A stretch of DNA of 15,659 nt, taken from Candidatus Methanomethylophilaceae archaeon. GTDB taxonomy: Archaea; Thermoplasmatota; Thermoplasmata; Methanomassiliicoccales; Methanomethylophilaceae. Both the position numbers and the translations under genes were made by a program. Within the stretch, counting starts at the first letter, position 1, and the number at the start of each line of letters is the position of its first letter. Below, in pieces: positions 6,300 through 12,870 of the stretch. The notes under the pieces are model-generated. The model saw nothing but the letters and a program-made list of their open reading frames with translations, was not told the origin of the DNA and made no database searches. Where the stretch lies: contig JAFPVN010000100.1 in the NCBI GenBank assembly GCA_017395275.1, forward strand, positions 1 to 15,659, given 5' to 3'.

Positions 6300-8245
6300 T
6301 CCGCCGCCTCCCCGAGCAGGAGTGCCCTGAGCTCCTCGATGGGGAGCATGCCCTCCTCGACCTCTGCGACCCCGTAGAGGTCGGCCAGATCGTACCATCT
6401 CTTCGCCATCTTCTTGTTCCTCCTCGTGCGGTCCCCTCTCTCGCACATCTCGCTGAGCCTCATCAGGGAGCTGCGCTGGTTGGTCGCGGCGGCGTATATC
6501 TGCCTCTGGTAGTCGGTGGATTCCTCCTCGAAGTCCTCCATCATCAGCAGCTGGGCCATGTTGGATCCGGACTCCTTGTTGCCCTTCTCGGACGCCCTGT
6601 GGTACCACTCGATGGCCTGCAGGCGGGACCTGGGGACTCCGTCGCCGTTCTCGTACCTGGCGGCGAGGTCGGTCATCGCGGACACCGATCCCTTCTTCGC
6701 GGATGATATGAGCCAGAAGACCGCTTCGTCCCTGAATCCCGATGCCTTAGCCATCTCGTAGAGGCGGTACATCGCGAAGGCGTTCCTGTCCTTGGCGGCC
6801 TCCTTGTAGTACTTCCTCGCCTTGCGGACGTCCTTCTTCACGGCGATGCCGTTCTCGTAGAACCTGCCGATGTTGGCGAGTCCCACGTCCCTCTTGTCGC
6901 CGCAGTCGCAGAGCCTCTCGTAGAGCTCGAGGGCCTTCTCGGGGGATTCCCTGACGTAGGTCCCGGACTCGTAGTGCTTCGCCATCTCGATCATGCATTT
7001 GGGCTCGTTCTTGGCGCATCCCTGCATGAACCAGTACACCGACTCGGCGGGGGACCTGATCTCCTCGATGTCGGCGTACCATTTCCCGAGGTAGAACGCG
7101 CTCTCGTGGAAACCGTTCTTGAACGATTTCTTCAGATAGCCTACGGCCTTATGCGCGTCGGGCCTCTCGGATACCCCTTTGAGAGCGAGGAAGGCCAGCC
7201 TGAACTGGCAGGTCGGGTGGTTCTCCGCGTCCCCCCTTCCGTACCACGACTCGGCGGCGTAGAGGTCCTTGGGCGCCCCGTATCCGTACTCGAATGCCCT
7301 TCCCACCAGACCTATGCCGGTGACGTTGCCCATGTCCGCGGCCTTGGAGTAGCACTCGAAGGCCTTGGTGGTATCGTGCTGGCCGTTCTTGGGCTCGTCG
7401 TAGAGGAATCCCAGCTGGATGTACGCTTCGGATTTCCCCTTCTCCGCCGCCTTCTCGAAGAGATCGATCTCGGTCGGCGTGTCCCCCTCCCTTCCGGAGA
7501 TGTCGATGCACATCATGGCGGCATCGTAGAGGGCGGTCGGTTCGTTGGTCTGGTCGAGGAGCATCGCCGCCCTCTTCCTGGCCTCGTCCGCATCCCCGTT
7601 CTGGTGGGCGACTCTGATGAGGCTCAGGGTGGCAAGGTCCAGTCCCTGGTCGGAGCACTCGATTATCCTCTGCCTCCTCGCCTCCATCTCATCGGCGTCG
7701 TCCGTTTCGGAGGCGCAGATGCTGCTGATGAGGAAGGTGGCCAGCACGCTGCCGTTCTTCGCGGCGGATTCCAGGAGGGAGACCGCCATATCCTGGTCCA
7801 CTTCGACGCCGTGTCCGAAGTAGTAGATGTTGGCCAGATCCTCCATGGCCTGGACGTTACCCATGTCGACGGCCCTGGTGAGGAGCTCGAGTCCCCTCTC
7901 GGTGTTCTGCCTGACGCCGTCCCCCGTCATGTAGAGAGTCCCCAGACGCGCGGTGGCATCCATGTTGCCCATCTCCGATGACCTTACGATCAGCTGGAAC
8001 CCCTTGGACTTGTCCATCTCGGTGCCGGAACCGTAGTAGTAGCAGAGGCCCAGCTCCATCAGGGCCTCGGGATCCTCGGATTCTGCGGCATGCCTGTAGC
8101 ATTCGAACGCGGCCTTGCAGTCCTCCTTGAGGACACAGCCGTTCTCGTAGATCCTGCCCATGTCCAAAAGGTCCTCGGTCCTGCACCCGACGGACGATTT
8201 CTGGTATCTCTCGAACGCTTCGAAAACTTCCTGATCCATCTTCAT
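6296..8245 (-). CDS. Sel1-like repeat (SLR) protein
   Basis: This 649-residue protein is made almost wholly of Sel1-like (TPR-related) helical repeats, roughly 14-16 by eye. Each is about 36-38 residues with the pattern A-x-Y-x-x-A-A-x-x-G-(N/D)-x-x-A-x-x-x-L-G-x-x-Y-x-x-G-x-G-V; clear units are AAKNGSVLA, AADMGNVTGI, AYRLY-like and SEKGNKESG segments. Such repeats are scaffolds for protein-protein contacts, and no enzymatic domain is seen. There is no signal peptide or membrane segment, so it should be cytoplasmic. The ATG at 8245 follows a perfect GGAGGT 8 bases upstream; an in-frame TTG at 8305 lies upstream of the predicted transcription start and is rejected. The gene is GC-rich and overlaps the TFB gene by 4 bases. 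A partner role with that TFB is inference from coupling only. Confidence 0.9.
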   Translation of the reverse strand: MKMDQEVFEAFERYQKSSVGCRTEDLLDMGRIYENGCVLKEDCKAAFECYRHAAESEDPEALMELGLCYYYGSGTEMDKSKGFQLIVRSSEMGNMDATARLGTLYMTGDGVRQNTERGLELLTRAVDMGNVQAMEDLANIYYFGHGVEVDQDMAVSLLESAAKNGSVLATFLISSICASETDDADEMEARRQRIIECSDQGLDLATLSLIRVAHQNGDADEARKRAAMLLDQTNEPTALYDAAMMCIDISGREGDTPTEIDLFEKAAEKGKSEAYIQLGFLYDEPKNGQHDTTKAFECYSKAADMGNVTGIGLVGRAFEYGYGAPKDLYAAESWYGRGDAENHPTCQFRLAFLALKGVSERPDAHKAVGYLKKSFKNGFHESAFYLGKWYADIEEIRSPAESVYWFMQGCAKNEPKCMIEMAKHYESGTYVRESPEKALELYERLCDCGDKRDVGLANIGRFYENGIAVKKDVRKARKYYKEAAKDRNAFAMYRLYEMAKASGFRDEAVFWLISSAKKGSVSAMTDLAARYENGDGVPRSRLQAIEWYHRASEKGNKESGSNMAQLLMMEDFEEESTDYQRQIYAAATNQRSSLMRLSEMCERGDRTRRNKKMAKRWYDLADLYGVAEVEEGMLPIEELRALLLGEAAE

Positions 8246-8310
8246 TCCCCCATACCTCCTTTCATGTTCGTGCTCTCCCCGTCTACCATAAAAACAACCT
8301 ACCAATCGCG

Positions 8311-8321
8311 TACAATATAGG
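8311..8321 (-). promoter_or_regulatory. TATA box of the Sel1-TFB unit
   Basis: The minus strand reads CCTATATTGTA, centred about 71 bases before the ATG. The predicted start near 8291 leaves a leader of about 46 bases that includes the GGAGGT ribosome-binding site. The GTAAAGT repeats lie 30-60 bases further upstream. Confidence 0.5.
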
Positions 8322-8352
8322 GTAGGGAGTGATAGTATATTAACAAATGTTT

Positions 8353-8379
8353 GTAAAGTTAGTAAAGTATGTAAAGTTT
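8353..8379. repeat. Three tandem 9-bp GTAAAGT repeats
   Basis: GTAAAGT occurs at 8353, 8362 and 8371, spaced exactly 9 bases, upstream of the Sel1-TFB promoter. Just before it, ACAAA-TG-TTTGT (8343-8354) is a small palindrome. Regular short direct repeats upstream of a TATA box are typical of regulator-binding sites. The 9-base word GTAAAGTAT at 8362 recurs at 9698 in the ATPase promoter. The rest of 8246-8464, up to the ATPase stop, holds no recognisable gene. Confidence 0.5.
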
Positions 8380-8464
8380 GAAAAGAGGGACAAGGCGGGC
8401 GGAGGCAGTGAAAACGAATGAGCCAGATGTCGAAATCACATCGACTTTCGGAAGCGGTCCGTGA

Positions 8465-9694
8465 TCAGGATCGGCGGTCTTCGAGAAGCCAATCCGTGAC
8501 GGTCATGATCCTGATTCCGTCGATGTCATCGAGGAGGAAACGGTCGTAGGTGATCACGTATTTCGGATAGTTGTCCCCGATCGCTCTCAGCGGTTTCAGC
8601 TCCCTCTCGCGGGTCTTCTTGTCAGAGATGTCGGTGGAGACCTGGAAGTAGGACGGGGTGCCGTTGGCATCCGCGATGAAGTCCACCTCCTTATCGTTCA
8701 TGGAGCAGATGTCGACGGTATCGTATCTGCGCCTGAGCTCGTTGTAGACGATGTTCTCCAGTATTCCGTCGATGTCCTCCTCCTTGAAGGAGCACAGCCT
8801 GTTCCTCATCCCGAGGTCCGTGGCGTACAGCTTGTCATGGGTGGAGAGGATGTCCTTCGTCTCCGCATCGATCCTTCCGGGGCGTGAGACGAGATGCGCC
8901 TCTTCCATGTATCCCAGATAGTTCTCGACGGAAACATGACTCATCTTCTGGCCTTTGCTGGTGAGGTAACCGGCGATGTTCCTCGTCGAGATCCTGTTCC
9001 CGATGTTCAGCATGGTGAACCTGATGATGTTGGACAGAACGGCGGCATCGCGGATCTGGTGCCTCTCCACGATATCCTTGATGTAGACCGTCTGATATGC
9101 GAAATCGATCGCGCCTCCGACCAGCTGCTTCGCGTTGGCGTTCAGAAGCATCGCTATGGCCGGCAGCCCTCCGTATCTAATATACTCGCCGAACAGCCTC
9201 CCGGTGTCGTCCCCTCCGCGGAACCTCACGTATTCGGAGAACGAGAGGGGGAGGATCTCGATGTCGATCCCTCTTCCGGACAGTTTCGAAGACATTTCCG
9301 ACGACAGGAGCCTGGAGTTGGAACCGGTGATGTACACGTCCGCACCCTTGGCGTAGAAGGAGGATACCGACACATCCCATCTTTCCACGTTCTGGACCTC
9401 GTCCAGCAGGATGTAGCTCCCCTGTCTTACCTTCAGACGGGATTCCACGTACCTTGTGAGCCCGGTATGGTCCTGGGGCTTATCCTCCGGATCCACATCG
9501 AAGTCGATGTAGAGGATCCTGTCCTCCCCGATGCCTGAATCGATCAGGCGTCTCAGGAACATCTTCATGATGGAGGATTTCCCGCACCTCCTGATGCCCG
9601 TCAGCACCTTGACGAAACGTGTGTCCCTGCTCATCCACAGTTTGTCAAGATAGTGGTCGCGGGGGATGAGATCCCATTCTTCGGAAAGGTCCAT
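8465..9694 (-). CDS. AAA ATPase with DUF4143-type C-terminal domain
   Basis: This 409-residue protein belongs to the AAA_14/DUF4143 family common in archaea and gut bacteria. Seen: Walker A GIRRCGKSS (33-41), Walker B YILLDEVQ (94-101), the sensor-like YITGSNSRLLSS (121-132), SGRG (139-142), a winged-helix stretch around 215-275, and a C-terminal PD-(D/E)XK-like fold (about 310-400) with NEL, EVDFIAD (336-342) and YFQVS (349-353). In that fold the usual E-x-K is replaced by Gln-Val-Ser, so nuclease activity is doubtful; Gln at this place is common in the family as I recall it. The biological role is unknown. The ATG at 9694 lies 27 bases from a TATA element, so the transcript is probably leaderless; an in-frame TTG at 9715 is rejected. 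It diverges from the tandem ribbon-helix-helix gene. Confidence 0.88.
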   Translation of the reverse strand: MDLSEEWDLIPRDHYLDKLWMSRDTRFVKVLTGIRRCGKSSIMKMFLRRLIDSGIGEDRILYIDFDVDPEDKPQDHTGLTRYVESRLKVRQGSYILLDEVQNVERWDVSVSSFYAKGADVYITGSNSRLLSSEMSSKLSGRGIDIEILPLSFSEYVRFRGGDDTGRLFGEYIRYGGLPAIAMLLNANAKQLVGGAIDFAYQTVYIKDIVERHQIRDAAVLSNIIRFTMLNIGNRISTRNIAGYLTSKGQKMSHVSVENYLGYMEEAHLVSRPGRIDAETKDILSTHDKLYATDLGMRNRLCSFKEEDIDGILENIVYNELRRRYDTVDICSMNDKEVDFIADANGTPSYFQVSTDISDKKTRERELKPLRAIGDNYPKYVITYDRFLLDDIDGIRIMTVTDWLLEDRRS

Positions 9695-9697
9695 ATT

Positions 9698-9754
9698 GTA
9701 AAGTATAGTTAACAAGTATTTAAATTAAAAGGTAAAATGTAAATTATAGTTTAC
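9698..9754. promoter_or_regulatory. ATPase promoter with paired GTAAA...TTTAC-like sites
   Basis: The minus-strand TATA ATTTAAATA (9717-9725) is centred 27 bases before the ATPase ATG. It is flanked by GTAAAGTATAGTTAAC (9698-9713, between TATA and start codon) and GTAAATTATAGTTTAC (9739-9754, upstream), with a further GTAAAAT at 9732. The second matches its own reverse complement at 14 of 16 positions. The two begin 41 bases apart, close to four helical turns, a layout expected for a repressor or dimeric regulator. Confidence 0.5.
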
Positions 9755-9784
9755 AAAATCGGTATTTTTCGGGACGGAAATCCG

Positions 9785-9792
9785 TTATATAC
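9785..9792 (+). promoter_or_regulatory. TATA box of the tandem-RHH gene
   Basis: TTATATAC is centred 29 bases before the ATG at 9817, predicting transcription to begin within a few bases of that codon. It excludes the in-frame TTG at 9802 as the start. Confidence 0.55.
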
Positions 9793-9799
9793 TGTGAGA

Positions 9800-9814
9800 C
9801 GTTGTCAGACAACG
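9800..9814. promoter_or_regulatory. Perfect palindrome, candidate autoregulatory operator
   Basis: CGTTGTC-A-GACAACG has two perfect 7-bp arms around one base. It fills the space between the TATA box and the start codon of a predicted DNA-binding protein, over the expected transcription start. Ribbon-helix-helix proteins typically repress their own gene through such sites (family knowledge). Binding is inference. Confidence 0.55.
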
Positions 9815-9816
9815 AT

Positions 9817-10119
9817 ATGACGGTGGGCGAGAGGATTACCATCCGCATCTCCGAGGAGCAGCTGAGGCTTGTCCAGGACATGATCGACAGCGGACGCTCG
9901 GAATCCATCTCCGACGTGATACGCGCGGCGCTGGAGGAGTACCTCTCGAGATTCTATTCCCCCGAGAACGTCAGGAAACTGACCGTCGATCTCCCCAAGG
10001 GAAGCGTCATGGAGCTGGAATCGCTGATAAAGGACGGCGACGCGGTGTCCATCGACGATGCGATAAGGGATGCCGTCCGCGAGTACACCCGCGAGCGCAC
10101 CCGCATGAGACTGGGATGA
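9817..10119 (+). CDS. Tandem ribbon-helix-helix DNA-binding protein
   Basis: This 100-residue protein contains two ribbon-helix-helix units in one chain: strand RITIRIS (6-12) with helices to residue 45, and strand KLTVDLP (54-60) with helices to about 94. The two halves align (ISDVIRAALEEYL against SIDDAIRDAVREYT). RHH proteins normally dimerise to pair two strands into the DNA-reading sheet; a tandem copy could do so within one molecule. The DNA-facing strand residues are Thr/Arg in the first copy but Thr/Asp in the second, so the second half may contact DNA weakly. The ATG at 9817 is chosen because the TATA box predicts a near-leaderless start; an in-frame TTG at 9802 falls inside the palindrome. 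The stop abuts the stop of convergent trmJ with no bases between. Likely a repressor of itself and perhaps of the divergent ATPase. Confidence 0.82.
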   Translation: MTVGERITIRISEEQLRLVQDMIDSGRSESISDVIRAALEEYLSRFYSPENVRKLTVDLPKGSVMELESLIKDGDAVSIDDAIRDAVREYTRERTRMRLG

Positions 10120-10827
10120 TCAGAGCGCCCCTCTCTTGCCCTGTATCTTCTTGACGGCGTCGTTGAACACGCCCATGATCACGTTGTACTCGTACCTGGT
10201 GACCACCGCACGACCCATCATCCTTCTGAACAACACCTCGGTGTCGTGCCTCCTGTGTTCCGGATAATCGCCTTCGATCATCAGCTGGTTGAAGGATTCG
10301 AACAGCAGGTCCTTGTTGTGCTCGTTCATCTTGGCGGGCTCGTTCAGCTTGCCGTCGAAGAGCTCGTACATCACGATCGTCGCAGCGTGGGAGAGGTTCA
10401 GAATCGGGTACTCCTCGTTGGTCGGTATGGTGACGAGGAGGTCGCACTTCTCCAGTTCCTCCTGGAGGAGGCCGATGTCCTCGCGTCCGAAGAGGATGGC
10501 TATGGGCTCCTCGTAATCCTTCACCTTCTCGGCGAACTGTCTCACGGGAAGCGGGACTCTGGCACAGTTCTTGTCCCCGTACGTGATGACCCCGCTGGTG
10601 CCGACGACGAGGGTGCATCCCTCGACGGCCTCGCGTATGGTGTCCACTATCTCCGCATCGTCGAGTATGTCGGATCCGTGCTTCGCTCTCCTGTAGGCGT
10701 CGTCCCCTATGGGGCAGGGGTTGACCAAGACCAGATCGTCCAGGCCGAAGTTGGCCATGGACCTCGCGATGGCGCCGACGTTCCCCTCGAACTTGGGGCC
10801 TACTACCACTATGCGGATGTGGGGCAT
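10120..10827 (-). CDS. trmJ: SPOUT tRNA 2'-O-methyltransferase, TrmJ family
   Basis: TrmJ transfers a methyl group from S-adenosylmethionine to the ribose of nucleotide 32 in tRNA (Cm32 in the archaeal enzyme studied). The 235-residue protein shows the knotted SPOUT motifs: N-terminal VVGPKFEGNVGAIARSMANF (motif 1, catalytic Arg in ARSM), ILFGREDIGL (motif 2, about 109-118) and IPTNEEYPILNLSHA (motif 3, SAM-binding knot). The C-terminal helical extension from about 165 is the TrmJ-type tail. The ATG at 10827 lies 27 bases from the TATA box at 10850-10858 with no leader, so it is probably leaderless. It diverges from an operon containing S-adenosylhomocysteine hydrolase, which removes its by-product. 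TrmJ is favoured over other SpoU/TrmH members by motif 1 and by length. Confidence 0.9.
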   Translation of the reverse strand: MPHIRIVVVGPKFEGNVGAIARSMANFGLDDLVLVNPCPIGDDAYRRAKHGSDILDDAEIVDTIREAVEGCTLVVGTSGVITYGDKNCARVPLPVRQFAEKVKDYEEPIAILFGREDIGLLQEELEKCDLLVTIPTNEEYPILNLSHAATIVMYELFDGKLNEPAKMNEHNKDLLFESFNQLMIEGDYPEHRRHDTEVLFRRMMGRAVVTRYEYNVIMGVFNDAVKKIQGKRGAL

Positions 10828-10849
10828 GATTGGTCGGTATGTCGGCAGA

Positions 10850-10858
10850 CTTTATAAG
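10850..10858. promoter_or_regulatory. Shared TATA box for trmJ and the CoA/SAH operon
   Basis: CTTTATAAG reads as a good TATA box on both strands (CTTATAAAG on the minus strand). Its centre is 27 bases from the trmJ ATG (10827) and 26 bases from the GTG at 10880. Both genes lack a ribosome-binding site at these starts, fitting leaderless transcripts. The later TATATGAT at about 10864 would start transcription inside the operon's first gene and is not favoured. Confidence 0.6.
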
Positions 10859-10879
10859 ATGATTATATGATGCGCATGC

Positions 10880-11623
10880 GTGAGCATTCCCAAGGATCAT
10901 CCCAGGTACAGGTCCCTCATGGTGAGGGAGAGGTTGGCAGAGGCCGTCGAGAGCGGATTGGTGAACCCGACCGGGCTCATCTCCCACGGAAGGGGGGAGG
11001 CGTTCGACTATCTCATGGGAGAGAGGTCGCTGGAGCCTTCTCTTAGAGCGGAGAGGGCGGCAGCGGCGTTCCTGCTGAGAGCGAGGAACCCCGTCGTGTG
11101 CGTGAACGGGAACGCGGCCGCGTTGGATGCGAAGAACCTGATCGCGTTGGGGGAGAGGATCCCCGCGAAGGTCGAGGTGAACATATTCCACCGCACCGAG
11201 GAGAGGATGGAGCTTCTGATCGATTATCTGGAGAAGCAGGGCGGGAAGGACGTTCTTGGAAGGAACCCCGATGCAAGGATCCCCGGACTGACCTCGGACC
11301 GTGCGCTGTGTACGAAGGAGGGGATCTTCGACTGCGATGTCATCGTCGTGCCCATAGAGGACGGTGACAGGGCTGAAGCTTTGGTGGCGATGGGGAAGAT
11401 CGTGATCTCCATAGACCTGAATCCCCTGTCGAGGACATCGAAGACCGCGTCCGTCTCCATATCGGATGAGATGACCCGCGCGCTGGAGAACATAATGAGG
11501 AACATCGACGACCTCAGGGGCAAGGATGCCGAGATCGATTCCGTAATCAAAGGATACGACAACAAGGCGAACCGCATGGCGATGATAGACTGCATTTGCG
11601 AGTCGCTTCACAAGGAGGCCTGA
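10880..11623 (+). CDS. 4-phosphopantoate--beta-alanine ligase (archaeal phosphopantothenate synthetase)
   Basis: This enzyme joins 4-phosphopantoate to beta-alanine with ATP, replacing bacterial pantothenate synthetase and kinase in archaeal coenzyme A synthesis. The 247 residues follow the COG1701 family throughout: SIPKDHPRYRSLMVRERL at the N-terminus, GLISHGRGEAFDYLMGE (32-48), NPVVCVNGNAAAL (70-82), HRTEERMELLIDYL, and IVISIDLNPLSRTSKTASV near the C-terminus, the characteristic nucleotide/phosphate-site segment. The GTG at 10880 is chosen because the TATA box 26 bases upstream puts the transcript start on it and the family begins with SIPKDHP. It is the first gene of a five-gene operon and ends 2 bases before the SAH hydrolase start. 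Confidence 0.93.
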   Translation: MSIPKDHPRYRSLMVRERLAEAVESGLVNPTGLISHGRGEAFDYLMGERSLEPSLRAERAAAAFLLRARNPVVCVNGNAAALDAKNLIALGERIPAKVEVNIFHRTEERMELLIDYLEKQGGKDVLGRNPDARIPGLTSDRALCTKEGIFDCDVIVVPIEDGDRAEALVAMGKIVISIDLNPLSRTSKTASVSISDEMTRALENIMRNIDDLRGKDAEIDSVIKGYDNKANRMAMIDCICESLHKEA

Positions 11624-11625
11624 AC

Positions 11626-12870
11626 ATGGTAGACAAGGAGCTGTTGGAGAAGGGGACGCTGAGGCTCAGATGGGCAGAGGCGCACATGCCCGTGCTCGCT
11701 GCAGTAAGGGAGCGTTTCAAGAAGGAGAAGCCGCTGAAGGGACTGAAGGTCGGGATGGCGCTGCACACGGAGGCCAAGACCGGCATCCTGGCAGTCACGA
11801 TCGCGGAAGCGGGAGCGGAGGTCAGGTTGGCTTCATGCAACCCTCTCTCCACGGACGATTCCGTAGCGCTGGCACTTAGAGAGAACTACGGCCTGAAGGT
11901 CTACGCCAAGAAGGGCGAGACCTCCGAGGAGTACTACCAGAACCTCAACAGCGTCCTCGATATGAAGCCCGACTACATAATCGACGACGGCGCAGATTTA
12001 ATTACAATGGTGCACACCAGCAGGAAGGATGTGCTCGATAACATCAAAGGGGCAAACGAGGAGACCACCACAGGAGTCATCCGCCTGAGGGCGATGGCCA
12101 ACGACGGCGTCCTGAAGTTCCCTGTGATGGCCGTCAACGACTCGAAGATGAAGTTCCTGTTCGACAACAGGTACGGTACCGGTCAGTCCGCCTTCGACGG
12201 ATGGATGACCGCCACCAACCTCATGGTAAGCGGAAAGAACCTCGTCGTGGCAGGATACGGATGGTGCGGTAAGGGCGTTGCAATGAGGGCAAAGGGCCTC
12301 GGAGCCAACGTCACAGTGACCGAGGTGGACCCGATACGCGCCATAGAGGCGAAGATGGACGGATTCCAGGTAAAGAGGATGGTGGACGCCGTCAAGACCG
12401 CGGAGATCCTCATCACCGTCACCGGATGCAAGGACATCGTCAGGAAGGAGCACCTCGAGGTAATGAGGGACGGCTGCATAATGGGTAACGTAGGGCACTT
12501 CGACAACGAGATCAGCAAGCCCGCTCTGAATGAATTATCCAAGGGACGCACCCGCGTCAGGGAGTTCGTCGATGAATACGAGATGAAGGACGGAAGGAAG
12601 CTCTACCTCATCTCCGACGGAAGGCTGATGAACCTCGCGGCCGGACAGGGGCACCCCGCCGAGATCATGGACATGTCGTTCGCCGTGCAGGCGCTGGGTC
12701 TTGAGTACATGGTGAAGAACCACGCCTCCATGGATGCTAAGGTGTATACAGCGCCCGATTCCCTGGACTACGAGATCGCCAGGACCAAGCTCGCCGCCAT
12801 GGACGTCACGATCGACGATCTCACCGAGGAGCAGAGGGCGTACATCACCGGATGGCAAGAGGGAACGTAA
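11626..12870 (+). CDS. ahcY: S-adenosyl/S-inosyl-L-homocysteine hydrolase
   Basis: This 414-residue NAD-dependent hydrolase splits S-adenosylhomocysteine (or, in some methanogens, its deaminated form S-inosylhomocysteine) into homocysteine and nucleoside, relieving product inhibition of methyltransferases. Seen: HTEAKTGIL (47-55), DDGAD (120-124), EETTTG (145-150), the catalytic stretch NDSKMKFLFDNRYG with Lys176, Asp180 and Asn181, the NAD-binding AGYGWCGKGVA (209-219), and HPAEIMDMSFAVQAL near the C-terminus. The protein lacks the C-terminal extension of bacterial and eukaryotic forms, as other archaeal members do. An upstream in-frame ATG at 11596 lies inside the previous gene; AAGGAGG 7 bases before 11626 fixes the start. 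It is followed with no gap by a PfkB kinase that could rephosphorylate the released nucleoside. Confidence 0.95.
   Translation: MVDKELLEKGTLRLRWAEAHMPVLAAVRERFKKEKPLKGLKVGMALHTEAKTGILAVTIAEAGAEVRLASCNPLSTDDSVALALRENYGLKVYAKKGETSEEYYQNLNSVLDMKPDYIIDDGADLITMVHTSRKDVLDNIKGANEETTTGVIRLRAMANDGVLKFPVMAVNDSKMKFLFDNRYGTGQSAFDGWMTATNLMVSGKNLVVAGYGWCGKGVAMRAKGLGANVTVTEVDPIRAIEAKMDGFQVKRMVDAVKTAEILITVTGCKDIVRKEHLEVMRDGCIMGNVGHFDNEISKPALNELSKGRTRVREFVDEYEMKDGRKLYLISDGRLMNLAAGQGHPAEIMDMSFAVQALGLEYMVKNHASMDAKVYTAPDSLDYEIARTKLAAMDVTIDDLTEEQRAYITGWQEGT

Noticed and set aside
6300..6608. N-terminal extension of the TFB reading frame up to 6608
   Set aside because: It runs entirely within the Sel1-repeat gene in another frame, is low-complexity Arg/Gly/Glu, and the ATG at 6299 with GGGGAGG gives a normal TFB N-terminus.
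8353..8379. GTAAAGT repeats as a CRISPR remnant
   Set aside because: The units are 7-9 bp with no spacers of normal length and no cas genes nearby; they fit promoter-proximal binding sites better.
8419..8560. Short plus-strand frame starting ATGAGCCAGATG beyond the GTAAAGT repeats
   Set aside because: No ribosome-binding site or promoter, and it runs antisense into the ATPase gene with a Ser/Arg-rich translation.
10007..11611. A 534-codon open frame on the minus strand across trmJ and the phosphopantothenate synthetase gene
   Set aside because: It overlaps two well-recognised genes in another frame, is rich in Arg, His, Pro and Gly with no domain, and has no promoter or ribosome-binding site of its own. 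It is a shadow of GC-rich codons.
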